A stretch of 64,000 bases of DNA from Acidiflorens sp963841945 (GTDB lineage Bacteria > Acidobacteriota > Terriglobia > Terriglobales > Acidobacteriaceae), in NCBI GenBank assembly GCA_963841945.1, contig CAWJFC010000015.1:62001-126000 (forward strand), given 5' to 3'. Both the position numbers and the translations under genes were made by a program. The notes under the pieces were generated by a model. The model was given only the letters and a program-made list of their open reading frames with translations, was not told the origin of the DNA and ran no database searches. The stretch's first letter is position 1. Each line of letters opens with the position of its first letter. This document shows, one piece after another, positions 27,312 through 35,135 of this stretch.

Positions 27312-28759
27312 ACTGTTTGTCTCACAAGCCGGGGCTGCTGACTCTGCTGGTGGCTTTGTGCCTTATTCTCGCTTCGAACGCGTCAGCCCAAAAACACGTC
27401 TCCCGCAAGCCTGCTGCATCGTCCGCCAGTCCCAACAAACTCGTCTCTGTTAAAGCCTCGGGAACGACGCGCTACTCCGAAAAAGAGATTCTGGGCGCGA
27501 GCGGCTTACAACTCGGCCAGGACGCCGCCGACGGCGATTTCAAAGAGGCCGCCGAGCGTCTCGGCAGGTCCGGCCTGTTTTCAAGCGTCGAGTACTCGTT
27601 TTCTTATTCTGATGCCGGCGTCAAAGTCGAATTTCGCCTCGTTGACAACGACAAAGTAAGGCTGCTGCCGGCGCGCTTCGACAATTTCGTCTGGTTCACC
27701 GACGCCGAACTGCACTCCATCCTCGAGCAGCGCGTGCCCTTGTTCAAGGATTCGCTCCTGCCCGATTCGGGCCGGTTGGCCGATCGAGTGACCGAATCGT
27801 TGCAAGCTCTGCTCAGCGAACGGAACCTGCGCGGGCGCGTCGACTATCTTCGTGAGTCGGCTCCCGGCGGCGACGTCCTGACCGGAATCGTCTATCGCGT
27901 TGAGGAAGTTTCCATCCGCATCCGCAACGTCGAGTTTCCTGGAGCCCAATCCGGCGAAATCGCGCCCCTCGAAAGAGCCGCGCACCAGTTATTCGACGCC
28001 GATTATTCCCGCTCCAGGATAGAGACCGTCGCGCACTTCGACCTGCTTCCCCTTTACCTCGAGCGTGGCTATCTGAAGGCAGCGTTTGGCGCGTCCGATG
28101 CACGCGTCGTCAGCGGTCCCGGCGCCAAGCCCACCGACGCAGCCAACGCCGCCAACCCAGCTGCCGCAAAAGCGGACAACACCAAAACAAGCGACGCCAA
28201 GGCAAGCAACGAAAAAGACGACGAGCCAAACTCCACCGATGTCGAAGTCGAAGCCATCGTCCCCGTTACGCCCGGTAAGGTCTATTCGGTCTCCGCCATC
28301 ACGTGGAAAGGAAACTCAGCCGTCTCCACCGACGAAGCCTCTCATCTCTTTCATCTCACCGTCGGCCATCCCGCCGACGCCGTTCGCATCGTGAGCGATA
28401 CCGAGAACCTGACTCGCCTCTACCAGAGCCGCGGCTACATGAAAGCCGAGATCAAGCCGGTCGCGCAGCTCGACGACGATAAGAGCACCGTGCAATACAC
28501 CATGAACATCACCGAAGGCGATCTCTACCGCATGGGCGAACTCGAAATCATCGGCGTCGATACGCCCTCCAAAGATCGTCTGCGCGAAGCCTGGACCCTC
28601 CGCGAGGGCCAGCCCTACAACGCCGAATACACCCGCCAGTTTCTCGACGACGCGCCGCGCCTCCTGCCCCGCGGCCTGCGTTATTCGGTAAGCGTGAACG
28701 AGGAGCTTTCGAAGAAGGACAAAGTGGTGGACGTCACCATCCACTTCAAAGAGCAATAA
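27308..28759 (+). CDS. Secreted POTRA-repeat protein without beta-barrel
   Basis: A 483-residue exported protein (signal peptide to about residue 27, NASA/Q). At least three POTRA-like modules are present. The clearest are residues 46-110 (VSVKASGTTRYSEKEIL...GLFSSVEYSF) and the C-terminal modules around 325-400 (VYSVSAITWKGNSAVS...YLYQSRGYMKAEIKP) and 405-480 (YRMGELEIIGVD). An Ala/Lys/Asp-rich low-complexity linker lies at about 270-310. POTRA domains normally precede a BamA/TamA/FhaC outer-membrane barrel, but this protein ends right after POTRA. It may be an auxiliary periplasmic chaperone or partner of a separate barrel. Confidence 0.8.
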   Translation: MNCLSHKPGLLTLLVALCLILASNASAQKHVSRKPAASSASPNKLVSVKASGTTRYSEKEILGASGLQLGQDAADGDFKEAAERLGRSGLFSSVEYSFSYSDAGVKVEFRLVDNDKVRLLPARFDNFVWFTDAELHSILEQRVPLFKDSLLPDSGRLADRVTESLQALLSERNLRGRVDYLRESAPGGDVLTGIVYRVEEVSIRIRNVEFPGAQSGEIAPLERAAHQLFDADYSRSRIETVAHFDLLPLYLERGYLKAAFGASDARVVSGPGAKPTDAANAANPAAAKADNTKTSDAKASNEKDDEPNSTDVEVEAIVPVTPGKVYSVSAITWKGNSAVSTDEASHLFHLTVGHPADAVRIVSDTENLTRLYQSRGYMKAEIKPVAQLDDDKSTVQYTMNITEGDLYRMGELEIIGVDTPSKDRLREAWTLREGQPYNAEYTRQFLDDAPRLLPRGLRYSVSVNEELSKKDKVVDVTIHFKEQ

Positions 28760-28819
28760 CAAAGAGCAATAACGAAGAACAGTAACAAAGATCAGAAAAG
28801 ACCAGTAAAAGAGCAGTAG
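28748..28819 (+). repeat. 13-bp tandem repeat arising at the POTRA gene stop codon
   Basis: Units close to AAAGAGCAATAAC (exact at 28748 and 28761, degenerate at 28774 and 28787, then shortened) begin in the last codons of the POTRA gene. Each copies its Gln-stop CAATAA region downstream. Confidence 0.8.
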
Positions 28820-28846
28820 ACTAGCATCATCAAGGAGAAATCCCCC

Positions 28847-29185
28847 ATGAAGTTCAACCGAATCGCGACCGCCGTATTAGCGCTCGGAATCGCCACCCTG
28901 CCGTCCTTCGCCGCCAACAAAACCAAAACCTTCACCGGCGAGGTCAGCGATGCCATGTGCGGCGCCAAACACCAGATGCCCGGCGCAGCCGCCGATTGCA
29001 CCCGAGCCTGCGTAAAACATGGTTCGAACTATGCTCTCGTGGTCGGCGACAAAGTCTATACCTTGGCCACATCCGATCAGGCTGAGCTCGATAAACTCGA
29101 CAAACTCGCCGGAGCAAAAGCCAAGGTGACCGGCGAAGTCGACGGCACCACCATCAACGTCAAATCCGTAGCCGCTGGCTCGTAA
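28847..29185 (+). CDS. Small secreted protein of an acidobacterial family
   Basis: A 112-residue protein with a signal peptide (about residues 1-23, SFAA/N). A compact domain with conserved cysteines follows: SDAMCGAKHQMPGAAADCTRACVKHGSNYALVVGDKVYTL, then a VTGEVDGTTINVKSV end suggesting a small OB- or beta-barrel-like fold. AAGGAG lies upstream of the ATG. Similar SDAMCG...CTRACVK proteins recur in acidobacterial genomes in my recollection, with no assigned function. It is separated from the POTRA gene by tandem repeats and may be independently transcribed. Confidence 0.7.
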   Translation: MKFNRIATAVLALGIATLPSFAANKTKTFTGEVSDAMCGAKHQMPGAAADCTRACVKHGSNYALVVGDKVYTLATSDQAELDKLDKLAGAKAKVTGEVDGTTINVKSVAAGS

Positions 29186-29236
29186 GCGCGCGGCTCGTAA
29201 GCTGGGCGCGTCGTAAGCGCCAATTCGTAAGCGCCG
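29180..29236 (+). repeat. Degenerate 14-16 bp tandem repeat at a stop codon
   Basis: The word TCGTAAGC, which includes the gene's own TAA stop, recurs at 29180, 29195, 29211 and 29225. Confidence 0.7.
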
Positions 29237-29296
29237 TTTCCTGGCTGCCTGTCGCAGAACAATCGTTACTAGAGCGCGTATCGGTTTACTTGCTTT

Positions 29297-29323
29297 GGGA
29301 AGGGCACGACTTCAGTCGTGCCG
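29297..29323 (+). repeat. REP sequence with compensatory stem change
   Basis: GGGAAGG leader and stem GGCACGAC/GTCGTGCC with a TTCA loop. Compared with the copies near sdhB, the last stem pair is G-C swapped to C-G on both sides, so pairing is preserved. Confidence 0.8.
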
Positions 29324-29437
29324 CCCAGAGATGTAATGACGCGGGCCTCAGCCCCTGAGGGATTCCGCAGACCGGTAACGAACTCACCACGACAGGCCAC
29401 AAGTCGCCGTTTCTTTTCCTGCAACCTTTCTCGCCGC

Positions 29438-29470
29438 AAAACAAAAACGGCAGGCCATCTCGGCCTGCCG
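29438..29470 (-). terminator. Intrinsic terminator for the M48 gene
   Basis: On the minus strand, the stem CGGCAGGC/GCCTGCCG is followed by TTTTTGTTTT, 25 bp after the stop codon at 29495. Confidence 0.85.
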
Positions 29471-29494
29471 CTTCGTCTTTGAATTTCTTTTCTC

Positions 29495-30832
29495 TTAGTT
29501 CTGCGTTCCGCCGCCGTCGCTATCCGGACGCCGTTTCAACGTCGGACGATCGTCGTCCCCATTCGTGGACCCGCCCGACTTATCCGTATTCGAAGTCCGC
29601 CGCAGCGTCGGCTTGCTCTCGTCTTTCTGATCCAGCACCTTGTGGCGGTTCTCAATCGACGCCAGCCGCGCCTTTACTTCGTCAAACTCCGAGGTCGACA
29701 CGATGTACTGCGCCTTCGCCGGCAGAATCGTCGCAATCTCTTTCTGCGTCGCCTCAATCCGGTCCGGCGTCTGCGGATGCGAAGCGAACGCCTTCGCGAT
29801 CGTCCCCGGCTTCTTCTTTTCCTTCGCCTGAATCTTTTCGAAGAAGCTCACAAACGCCTGCGGATCGTACCCGGTCTTGTACATATACTGCACACCCAGG
29901 TAGTCGGCCTCCGCCTCGAAGTTGCGTTGAAACTTCATGAACGTCAGCGGCAATCCCAGCCCGGCCGCCTCATACACCGCGTATCCAATTCCGCCGCCCA
30001 CAAAAATCAGCGGGATCGTTCCAATGTTCGCCCAGTTCGCCCGAGTCATCTGCCGCATCGCGTGCCGCGCGCAAACGTGCGAAATCTCATGCGCCATCAC
30101 GCCCGCCAGCTCCGCCTCTTCATCCGCCGCCAGAATCAATCCCGAGTTCACATAAAAGAACCCGCCCGGCAGCGCGAACGCATTCACCTCGTCCGAGTCG
30201 ATCACTTTAATCGTGAACGGCACCTTCGCGTCCGAATTGCGGACCAGGTTCTGTCCAATCCGGTTCACGTACTCATTCACGACCGGGTCCTGCACCATCT
30301 TCACGCTGTTGTCGACCTGCATCGCATACTGCTTGCCGATCTTGATCTCCGTATCCAGCGAGTACCAATCGCCCAGCCCACGTCCGCCAATCTTGCGATT
30401 GCCAATCGCATCCACGTCATCTTCGCCGCCCGTGTGCTTCACTTTGCTGGGATCGGCCTCTTGCGTCACCGGCGGATTCGTCGACCCTTTCGCATCCGAC
30501 GCTTTTGCATCTGAAGAGTCCTGCGAATCCTGCGCAGTCGACTGATCCGTTGAGTCCGGAGCCGTCTGAGCCGGCGTGCTCGTCGGCTGCGGAGCAGGCG
30601 TCTGCGCTGTCGGCTGGCTCGCGCTCGTCTGGCCCTTTGTCGTCTGAGCAGGTGTCTGGGCAGAAGTCTGGGCCGCCGTTTGATCTTTGGCCGCCGTTTG
30701 ACTCGGTGTCGAAGCAGCCGGGGCCGACGTCGATGGCGTCTGGGAGTTAGGCGAACTCTGATCCTGGGCCGCCGCGAACGCCGCCATCAGGAGTACTAAA
30801 CTCAGGGAGATCAGCGATTTACGATACGACAT
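29495..30832 (-). CDS. M48 family periplasmic metalloprotease (BepA/LoiP-like)
   Basis: A 445-residue exported protease. A signal peptide (MSYRKSLISLSLVLLMAAFAAAQ) is followed by about 90 residues of Gln/Thr/Pro/Ala low-complexity linker, then the M48 domain. The zinc motif is HEISH (H248, E249, H252) in GVMAHEISHVCARHA, with the third ligand in the FEAEADYLGVQYM segment. The tail (about 405-445) is hydrophilic and disordered. Relatives degrade or chaperone misfolded outer-membrane proteins. The ATG at 30832 is preferred to 30853 because it begins the signal peptide directly. Confidence 0.88.
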   Translation of the reverse strand: MSYRKSLISLSLVLLMAAFAAAQDQSSPNSQTPSTSAPAASTPSQTAAKDQTAAQTSAQTPAQTTKGQTSASQPTAQTPAPQPTSTPAQTAPDSTDQSTAQDSQDSSDAKASDAKGSTNPPVTQEADPSKVKHTGGEDDVDAIGNRKIGGRGLGDWYSLDTEIKIGKQYAMQVDNSVKMVQDPVVNEYVNRIGQNLVRNSDAKVPFTIKVIDSDEVNAFALPGGFFYVNSGLILAADEEAELAGVMAHEISHVCARHAMRQMTRANWANIGTIPLIFVGGGIGYAVYEAAGLGLPLTFMKFQRNFEAEADYLGVQYMYKTGYDPQAFVSFFEKIQAKEKKKPGTIAKAFASHPQTPDRIEATQKEIATILPAKAQYIVSTSEFDEVKARLASIENRHKVLDQKDESKPTLRRTSNTDKSGGSTNGDDDRPTLKRRPDSDGGGTQN

Positions 30833-31073
30833 TGCACACCCCGCGGGGAACACGTCCGTTGCGACGAAGCTTGAAGCGATTATACCCCCGATGGCAATTC
30901 GGGCCTATACGGAATTTCCCTCCTAGTTGGACGCGTCTAGCAAGCATAGAGTTACCCGCTATTTGCGATATGCGACCTGCGACACGCAATAGACGAAGCC
31001 CAAAAGTCGCACCCACTCGAACACGGCAAGTCAGCCACAACGCTCGAAGCCCGAACGCGAAGCGTGAAGCCAT

Positions 31074-31150
31074 GAGCTTCAAGCTCATAGCTCATAGCTC
31101 GAGGCCCGTAGCTCGAAGCTCGAAGCTCATAGCTCCAAGCTCATAGCTGG
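31074..31150. repeat. Tandem heptanucleotide repeat, eleven units
   Basis: Eleven head-to-tail 7-bp units of the type AAGCTCA / TAGCTCG / TAGCTCA fill the space just before the gene at 31187, in the gap between divergent genes. The rest of the 30833-31186 gap shows no gene. Confidence 0.9.
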
Positions 31151-31186
31151 TGTACCATGTCCCGTTTGACCAGCGAAGGGAGCCCC

Positions 31187-32476
31187 ATGCTCAACCGCCG
31201 CAATTTTCTCTCGACCTCGCTCGCCTCCTCCGTCGCCGCCACCACTCTCGGCTGGCGCGGAAATCTCTGGGCGCAACTCGCTTCCCTTCCCGCCCAGCTA
31301 CCCGACCGTTCGCTCTACGACAAAGATGAAGACGCCTACTGGCACGAACTCCGCAAGCAATTCCTCATCCCCGCCGACGAGGTCTACCTCAACAACGGTA
31401 CCGTCGGCTCCAGCCCCGCCCCGGTTCTCCGTGCCATCTTTGAAGCCTACGAAACCACCGAAAAGATGAACCAGCAGGATCCGGAAGACTATCCCATCTG
31501 GGGCTACGCCGCCTGGAACGAGTTTCGCGATCCCCTCGCCGCCTTCGTCGGCTGCCATCGCGATGAGATCGCCCTCCTCCGTAACGCCACCGAGGCCAAC
31601 AGCTACATCGCCAACGGCGTCGACCTCAAAGCCGGCGACGAGGTCCTAATCACCGACCAGGAGCATCCCGGAGGCGAGCATCCCTGGGACCTCCGCGCCA
31701 AGCGCTACGGGATCGTAGTCAAAAAAATCACCCTCCCCAAGCCTCCGCAGAATCCCGCCCAAATTACCCAGCTTTTCAACGACGCCATCACTCCCCGCAC
31801 CCGCGTCATCTTCTTCAGCCACATCACGACGGTCACAGGAGTCGTCCTCCCCGCCAAGGAAATCTGCGCCCTCGCCCGCAGCAAAGGCATTCTCTCCGCC
31901 GTCGACGGCGCTCACGTTCCCGGCATGATGCGCCTCAACCTGCACGATCTCGGCTGTGACATGTACTCCTCCAGCCCGCACAAATGGCTGCAAGCCACCA
32001 AAGGTTCCGGCTTCCTCTACGTGCGCGACGAGGTCATCGACCGCCTCTGGAACACCATCGCCACCGAAGGTTGGGACGACACCAAACTCCGCGCCGAGCG
32101 CTTCCAGCGCATCGGCAGCTCCAACGTTCCCGCCCTCTGGGGTCTGCGCGCCTCCCTCAAACTCGCCAGCGACATCGGCATGGACCGCATCGAGCGCCGC
32201 CATCGCCAGCTCGGCAACTACATCCTCGAAGCCATGATCAAGCGCGGCGCCGAATCCTGGACCTCGCCCGACCCAACCATGCGCTGCGCCATCGCCACGG
32301 TCAACGTCCCACCCGTCCCGCGCATGGAACTCGAAAACTGGCTCTGGAAAGAAAAGAAAATCCGAATCCGAGGCGGCGACCCAAACAAGCTCCGCCTCTC
32401 AACGCCCTATTACCTGTCCAAGCAGGACATCGACCGCTTCCTCGACGCCTTCGACGAATTCAAGAAAATGAAATAG
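31187..32476 (+). CDS. Tat-exported class V aminotransferase-fold protein
   Basis: A 429-residue PLP-dependent protein of the isopenicillin-N-epimerase/cysteine-desulfurase-like class V group. It opens with a twin-arginine-type signal, MLNRRNFLSTSLASSVAATTLG. Visible family motifs are YLNNGTVGSSPAPVL, RNATEANSY, DQEHPGGEHPW, FFSHITTVTGVVLP, DGAHVPGMM and the PLP lysine in SSSPHKWLQATKGSGFLYV. The substrate is unknown. An upstream in-frame ATG at 31157 exists, but AAGGGAG before 31187 and the signal architecture favour the later start. An exported PLP enzyme is notable, because the cofactor must be loaded before Tat transport. Confidence 0.82.
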   Translation: MLNRRNFLSTSLASSVAATTLGWRGNLWAQLASLPAQLPDRSLYDKDEDAYWHELRKQFLIPADEVYLNNGTVGSSPAPVLRAIFEAYETTEKMNQQDPEDYPIWGYAAWNEFRDPLAAFVGCHRDEIALLRNATEANSYIANGVDLKAGDEVLITDQEHPGGEHPWDLRAKRYGIVVKKITLPKPPQNPAQITQLFNDAITPRTRVIFFSHITTVTGVVLPAKEICALARSKGILSAVDGAHVPGMMRLNLHDLGCDMYSSSPHKWLQATKGSGFLYVRDEVIDRLWNTIATEGWDDTKLRAERFQRIGSSNVPALWGLRASLKLASDIGMDRIERRHRQLGNYILEAMIKRGAESWTSPDPTMRCAIATVNVPPVPRMELENWLWKEKKIRIRGGDPNKLRLSTPYYLSKQDIDRFLDAFDEFKKMK

Positions 32477-32490
32477 CCGATTCTTATAAA

Positions 32491-32660
32491 GTGGAAGAGC
32501 GGCCCTTCAGAGCCTGCCCTGGGCCCGCCGAAGGGGCCGCGTAAATCGCATTATCGATATGGGCTTTAGCCCCGGTGGTCGTTCTACGCATGCGAATAAG
32601 GCTTCTCCCCATCCTCTCCCGCCGTAAATCCAGCGCGAACGGGAAGGGCAAAAGTTCCAG
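32491..32660. repeat. Composite REP-like repeat, copy A
   Basis: It shares about 140 bp with copy B at 32696 (the segment from GTAAATCGCATTATCGATAT through GGGAAGGGCA). At its left end the GCGGCCC...GGGCCGC hairpin is split by about 20 extra bp. Its terminal REP hairpin is broken (TTCCAGAGG instead of TTCCACTCG). Confidence 0.85.
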
Positions 32661-32695
32661 AGGTTGCGGGAAAACTCGCGAACGCTAGCGCAACC

Positions 32696-32849
32696 GTGGA
32701 AGAGCGGCCCTTCAGGGCCGCGTAAATCGCATTATCGATATGGGCTTTAGCCCCGGCGGTCGTTCTACGCATGCGAATAAGGCTTCTCCCCATCCTCTCC
32801 CGCCGTAAATCCAGCGCGAACGGGAAGGGCAAGAGTTCCACTCGTGCCG
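32696..32849. repeat. Composite REP-like repeat, copy B
   Basis: Direct repeat of copy A. The left end is a perfect GCGGCCC-TTCA-GGGCCGC hairpin. The right end (32822-32849) is a REP hairpin of the same family as those near sdhB, with one stem mismatch. The 532-bp gap 32477-33008 contains only these repeats. Confidence 0.85.
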
Positions 32850-33008
32850 TAAACCGCTCCCTGTCAAAGCGGATTCCAGTCGCTGTAGCGACCGCAGGCC
32901 GTCTTCTTCATAATGCGACAGAACCGGAAAAGAGACTGAAAACAGTTCCTGGGGCTCTGAGTTTAATCGCCTCTTACTGCATGTAGACGGCGGAGACAAC
33001 ATCGTAGG

Positions 33009-33536
33009 ATGAATCGCATGACGCAAGAATTGGAATTAGACTGCCTCGACCAGTTGGAAGCGACCCCCGCGATCCTGCGCGGATTAATCTGCGACCTGTC
33101 GGTCGAAGATACCGAATGGAAGCCTGCGCCCGACCGCTTTTCGGTAGCGGAAGTGCTCGCCCATCTTTCCCATTCCGAGGGCCACTGCTATCGAACCCGC
33201 GTGGACCGGTTCGTGAGTGAGGAACTGCCGGAGCTCGAGCCGGATGATGCGCAGATGTACCTGGAGTTGTACCGCAATGCCAATGCGGAAGATGCCTTCG
33301 ACCATTTTGAAGAGCAGCGCGCGAGCAACGTGGAGTATCTGCGGACCTTGCCGCGAAGCGCCGGTGAACGCCGCGCGAGGCACCAGGAGGCCGGCGAAAT
33401 CACCCTGCAACAAATGCTGCATGAGTGGACCATGCACGATCTGGGACATATCCGGCAGATCGCTGAGCTGGTGAGAGCGCGAAAACACCTGCAGGCAGCG
33501 GGAAAACTGGGCGATAGCTACCGCCTGAAACCATAG
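33009..33536 (+). CDS. DinB-like four-helix protein
   Basis: A 175-residue protein of the DinB/YfiT-like metal-binding superfamily. The pattern is an N-terminal helix with LEATPAILRGLI, FSVAEVLAHLSHSEGHCYRTRV (first metal His) and the C-terminal LHEWTMHDLGHIRQIAELVRA, where the remaining histidines sit. Members include thiol-dependent S-transferases and uncharacterised stress proteins. The role here is unassigned. An ATG three codons downstream (33018) is an alternative start. Confidence 0.82.
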   Translation: MNRMTQELELDCLDQLEATPAILRGLICDLSVEDTEWKPAPDRFSVAEVLAHLSHSEGHCYRTRVDRFVSEELPELEPDDAQMYLELYRNANAEDAFDHFEEQRASNVEYLRTLPRSAGERRARHQEAGEITLQQMLHEWTMHDLGHIRQIAELVRARKHLQAAGKLGDSYRLKP

Positions 33537-33732
33537 GGCCCGCCGCGCCGCGCCGCCTGAAACCTCCCGTTTGAGCAATTAGGCCCTGAGCATGCATGCG
33601 CACTCTTACCGCCTGGATTGTCAGTAAACCGGAAGCAATCGCGCAGTTGGTGAAAAATCCCGATTTCACTCGTAACCGAATGGTTACAAGTGTAAAGGCC
33701 TGTTATCGCCATCTGTGCCAGACGGGTGCGCG

Positions 33733-34164
33733 TTACTGCTTAAACCGCTCCCACCATGTGAGGGGCCTAACAAAAACGGTAACTTCTCCGGGATGCTGAA
33801 GCGCAATGGCTTTACCGCAAAGATTCGCCGTTACGATTCCTTGCTCAAGCACTTGCTGTGTCGGGAAGCTGACGATAGACAGCCAAGAATAGTCCGACTT
33901 AGGCGATCGACATAGCACGGCGCCGACTTGCATCCTCAGGTCGGCATCCCGGTTTTCGAGTTGCAAGTGCGCAATACCATTTACGTCAGTTTGAAGCGGC
34001 AATGCAGCCTTTTGGTCGTTGCGCACCCAGACATTGAGGACGGCGTTCGACATTGGTCGGCCATTTCGACCATCCAAGAGCCTGACCGTTACGCTCTGTG
34101 AGTGAATAGGCGTAAGAAGAGCGAAGCAAACTAAAACGACGAACCCTATCGGTCGAAAACGCAT
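33733..34164 (-). CDS. Secreted protein with carboxypeptidase-regulatory-like beta domain
   Basis: A 143-residue exported protein. A signal peptide (MRFRPIGFVVLVCFALLTPIHS) precedes QSVTVRLLDGRNGRPMSNAVLNVWV and TDVNGIAHLQL. This is the pattern of a small Ig/CarboxypepD_reg-like fold found in many acidobacterial surface and TonB-linked proteins. No catalytic residues are evident. It ends with RPLTWWERFKQ. Base composition is lower in GC than the neighbours, as is the whole 33.5-35.5 kb stretch. The role is unknown. Confidence 0.6.
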   Translation of the reverse strand: MRFRPIGFVVLVCFALLTPIHSQSVTVRLLDGRNGRPMSNAVLNVWVRNDQKAALPLQTDVNGIAHLQLENRDADLRMQVGAVLCRSPKSDYSWLSIVSFPTQQVLEQGIVTANLCGKAIALQHPGEVTVFVRPLTWWERFKQ

Positions 34165-34313
34165 TTCGGAGATTATAAGCCGATAATTGGCGAAACATCG
34201 CGTTTACACTCACCGACCCCGAACCGGGGTTCTGAGTCCAATCGCCTGATTTCTACACCTATCCGTGCCCATCTTTAGGTAGCAAGTTCTATCTCGGCGT
34301 AAAGTGGTGAATT

Positions 34314-34646
34314 ATGAGGCCAGAAGCGAAGCTCATGTTACTTGGATTATTGGCTATCTCAGCCGCGCTCCCATTTGTCACGGTTGGTGCACTGGCCGTC
34401 ATGGCACGCTTCTGGAAGATCAATCCGCGCGTCATGCTTCCATGGCTGCGGGCATTGCGCTGGCTGACATGGCTCATCGGCCTTTCGCTCGTCGCTGCTG
34501 TATTCAAGTACCCCCACCTCCTCGCGTTCCCCCACCTCGCTTTATATCCCTCAATTGGCATGAGCCTGCTGACTGCCTCGGCCGGATTGGGGATTTCTGA
34601 GGACTGGGTGAGGCGGAAGGCAGCTGCATCCTTGCCCACTGAATAG
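34314..34646 (+). CDS. Small membrane protein, three predicted helices
   Basis: A 110-residue frame with hydrophobic segments at about residues 8-30, 52-65 and 72-92 and a charged C-terminus (EDWVRRKAAASLPTE). No family is recognised. The start follows no strong Shine-Dalgarno. The distribution of charged residues fits a real inner-membrane protein. It lies in a lower-GC, repeat-containing region. Confidence 0.45.
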   Translation: MRPEAKLMLLGLLAISAALPFVTVGALAVMARFWKINPRVMLPWLRALRWLTWLIGLSLVAAVFKYPHLLAFPHLALYPSIGMSLLTASAGLGISEDWVRRKAAASLPTE

Positions 34647-34807
34647 TTGTTGAAACATCGCAATAGCACTCATCGACGGGGCAATGAGCGCTCCTCCCAG
34701 GTACCTAGCTCGCATGCTCTTTGAGACCGGGGACTCCACGCCACGTCGATCTCCGGTATTTCACCGAACGCACCTCGATTCCTCCCAAATCCCGCCTCCA
34801 ATGCACA

Positions 34808-35135
34808 CCCTGTCAACTTGACAAAATCCAGCCGCAGAAACCTCCTAAAGCCCAAAAAGCGAAGCCAACCAGAACAAGTAACTCCTTTACCGCCGCATAC
34901 TTCGCTGTAACTCCCTCATTCCAAAACCACGAACCACCCGTCCGCCCTAACCCCATCATTCTTACAGCTCTAATAAAGCTCAAACTAGCCAGACCCATAA
35001 CCAGACAGTAAACATCTCGCCCAACAGAAATCCCCAATTCGCCTCATTTCACGACACTTCGAAAACCAGCTTTATTTTATTCGCAGTTCATTCGCCCGCA
35101 GCCAGTAATATATATTTACAACATTGTACGTACAG
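34808..35135 (-). repeat. Dispersed 330-bp element, copy 1
   Basis: Reading on the minus strand, it starts with the palindrome TGTACGTACA (35125-35134) and contains an AT-rich GAATAAAATAAA block. A degenerate small-protein gene follows, and it ends with GGATTTTGTCAAGTTGACAG plus GG. Copy 2 lies on the plus strand at 59980-60293. Confidence 0.85.
34813..35052 (-). pseudogene. Small membrane-protein gene, copy 1 (nonsense at codon 3)
   Basis: From GTG at 35052 the 240-bp gene would encode 79 residues. Codon 3 is TGA where copy 2 has TGG. Beyond that the frame is open, with an internal TTG at 35037, and encodes VGRDVYCLVMGLASLSFIRA...SWFWNEGVTAKYAAVKELL and a second helix ending FCGWILSS. Two membrane helices are predicted. 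It aligns without a single gap to the copy at 60049-60288. The family is not known to me. Confidence 0.7.

Noticed and set aside
35044..35046. TGA at codon 3 of the small membrane-protein copy as selenocysteine
   Set aside because: The other copy has TGG (Trp) there, no SECIS-like hairpin follows, and copy 2 has several other stops, so decay explains it.
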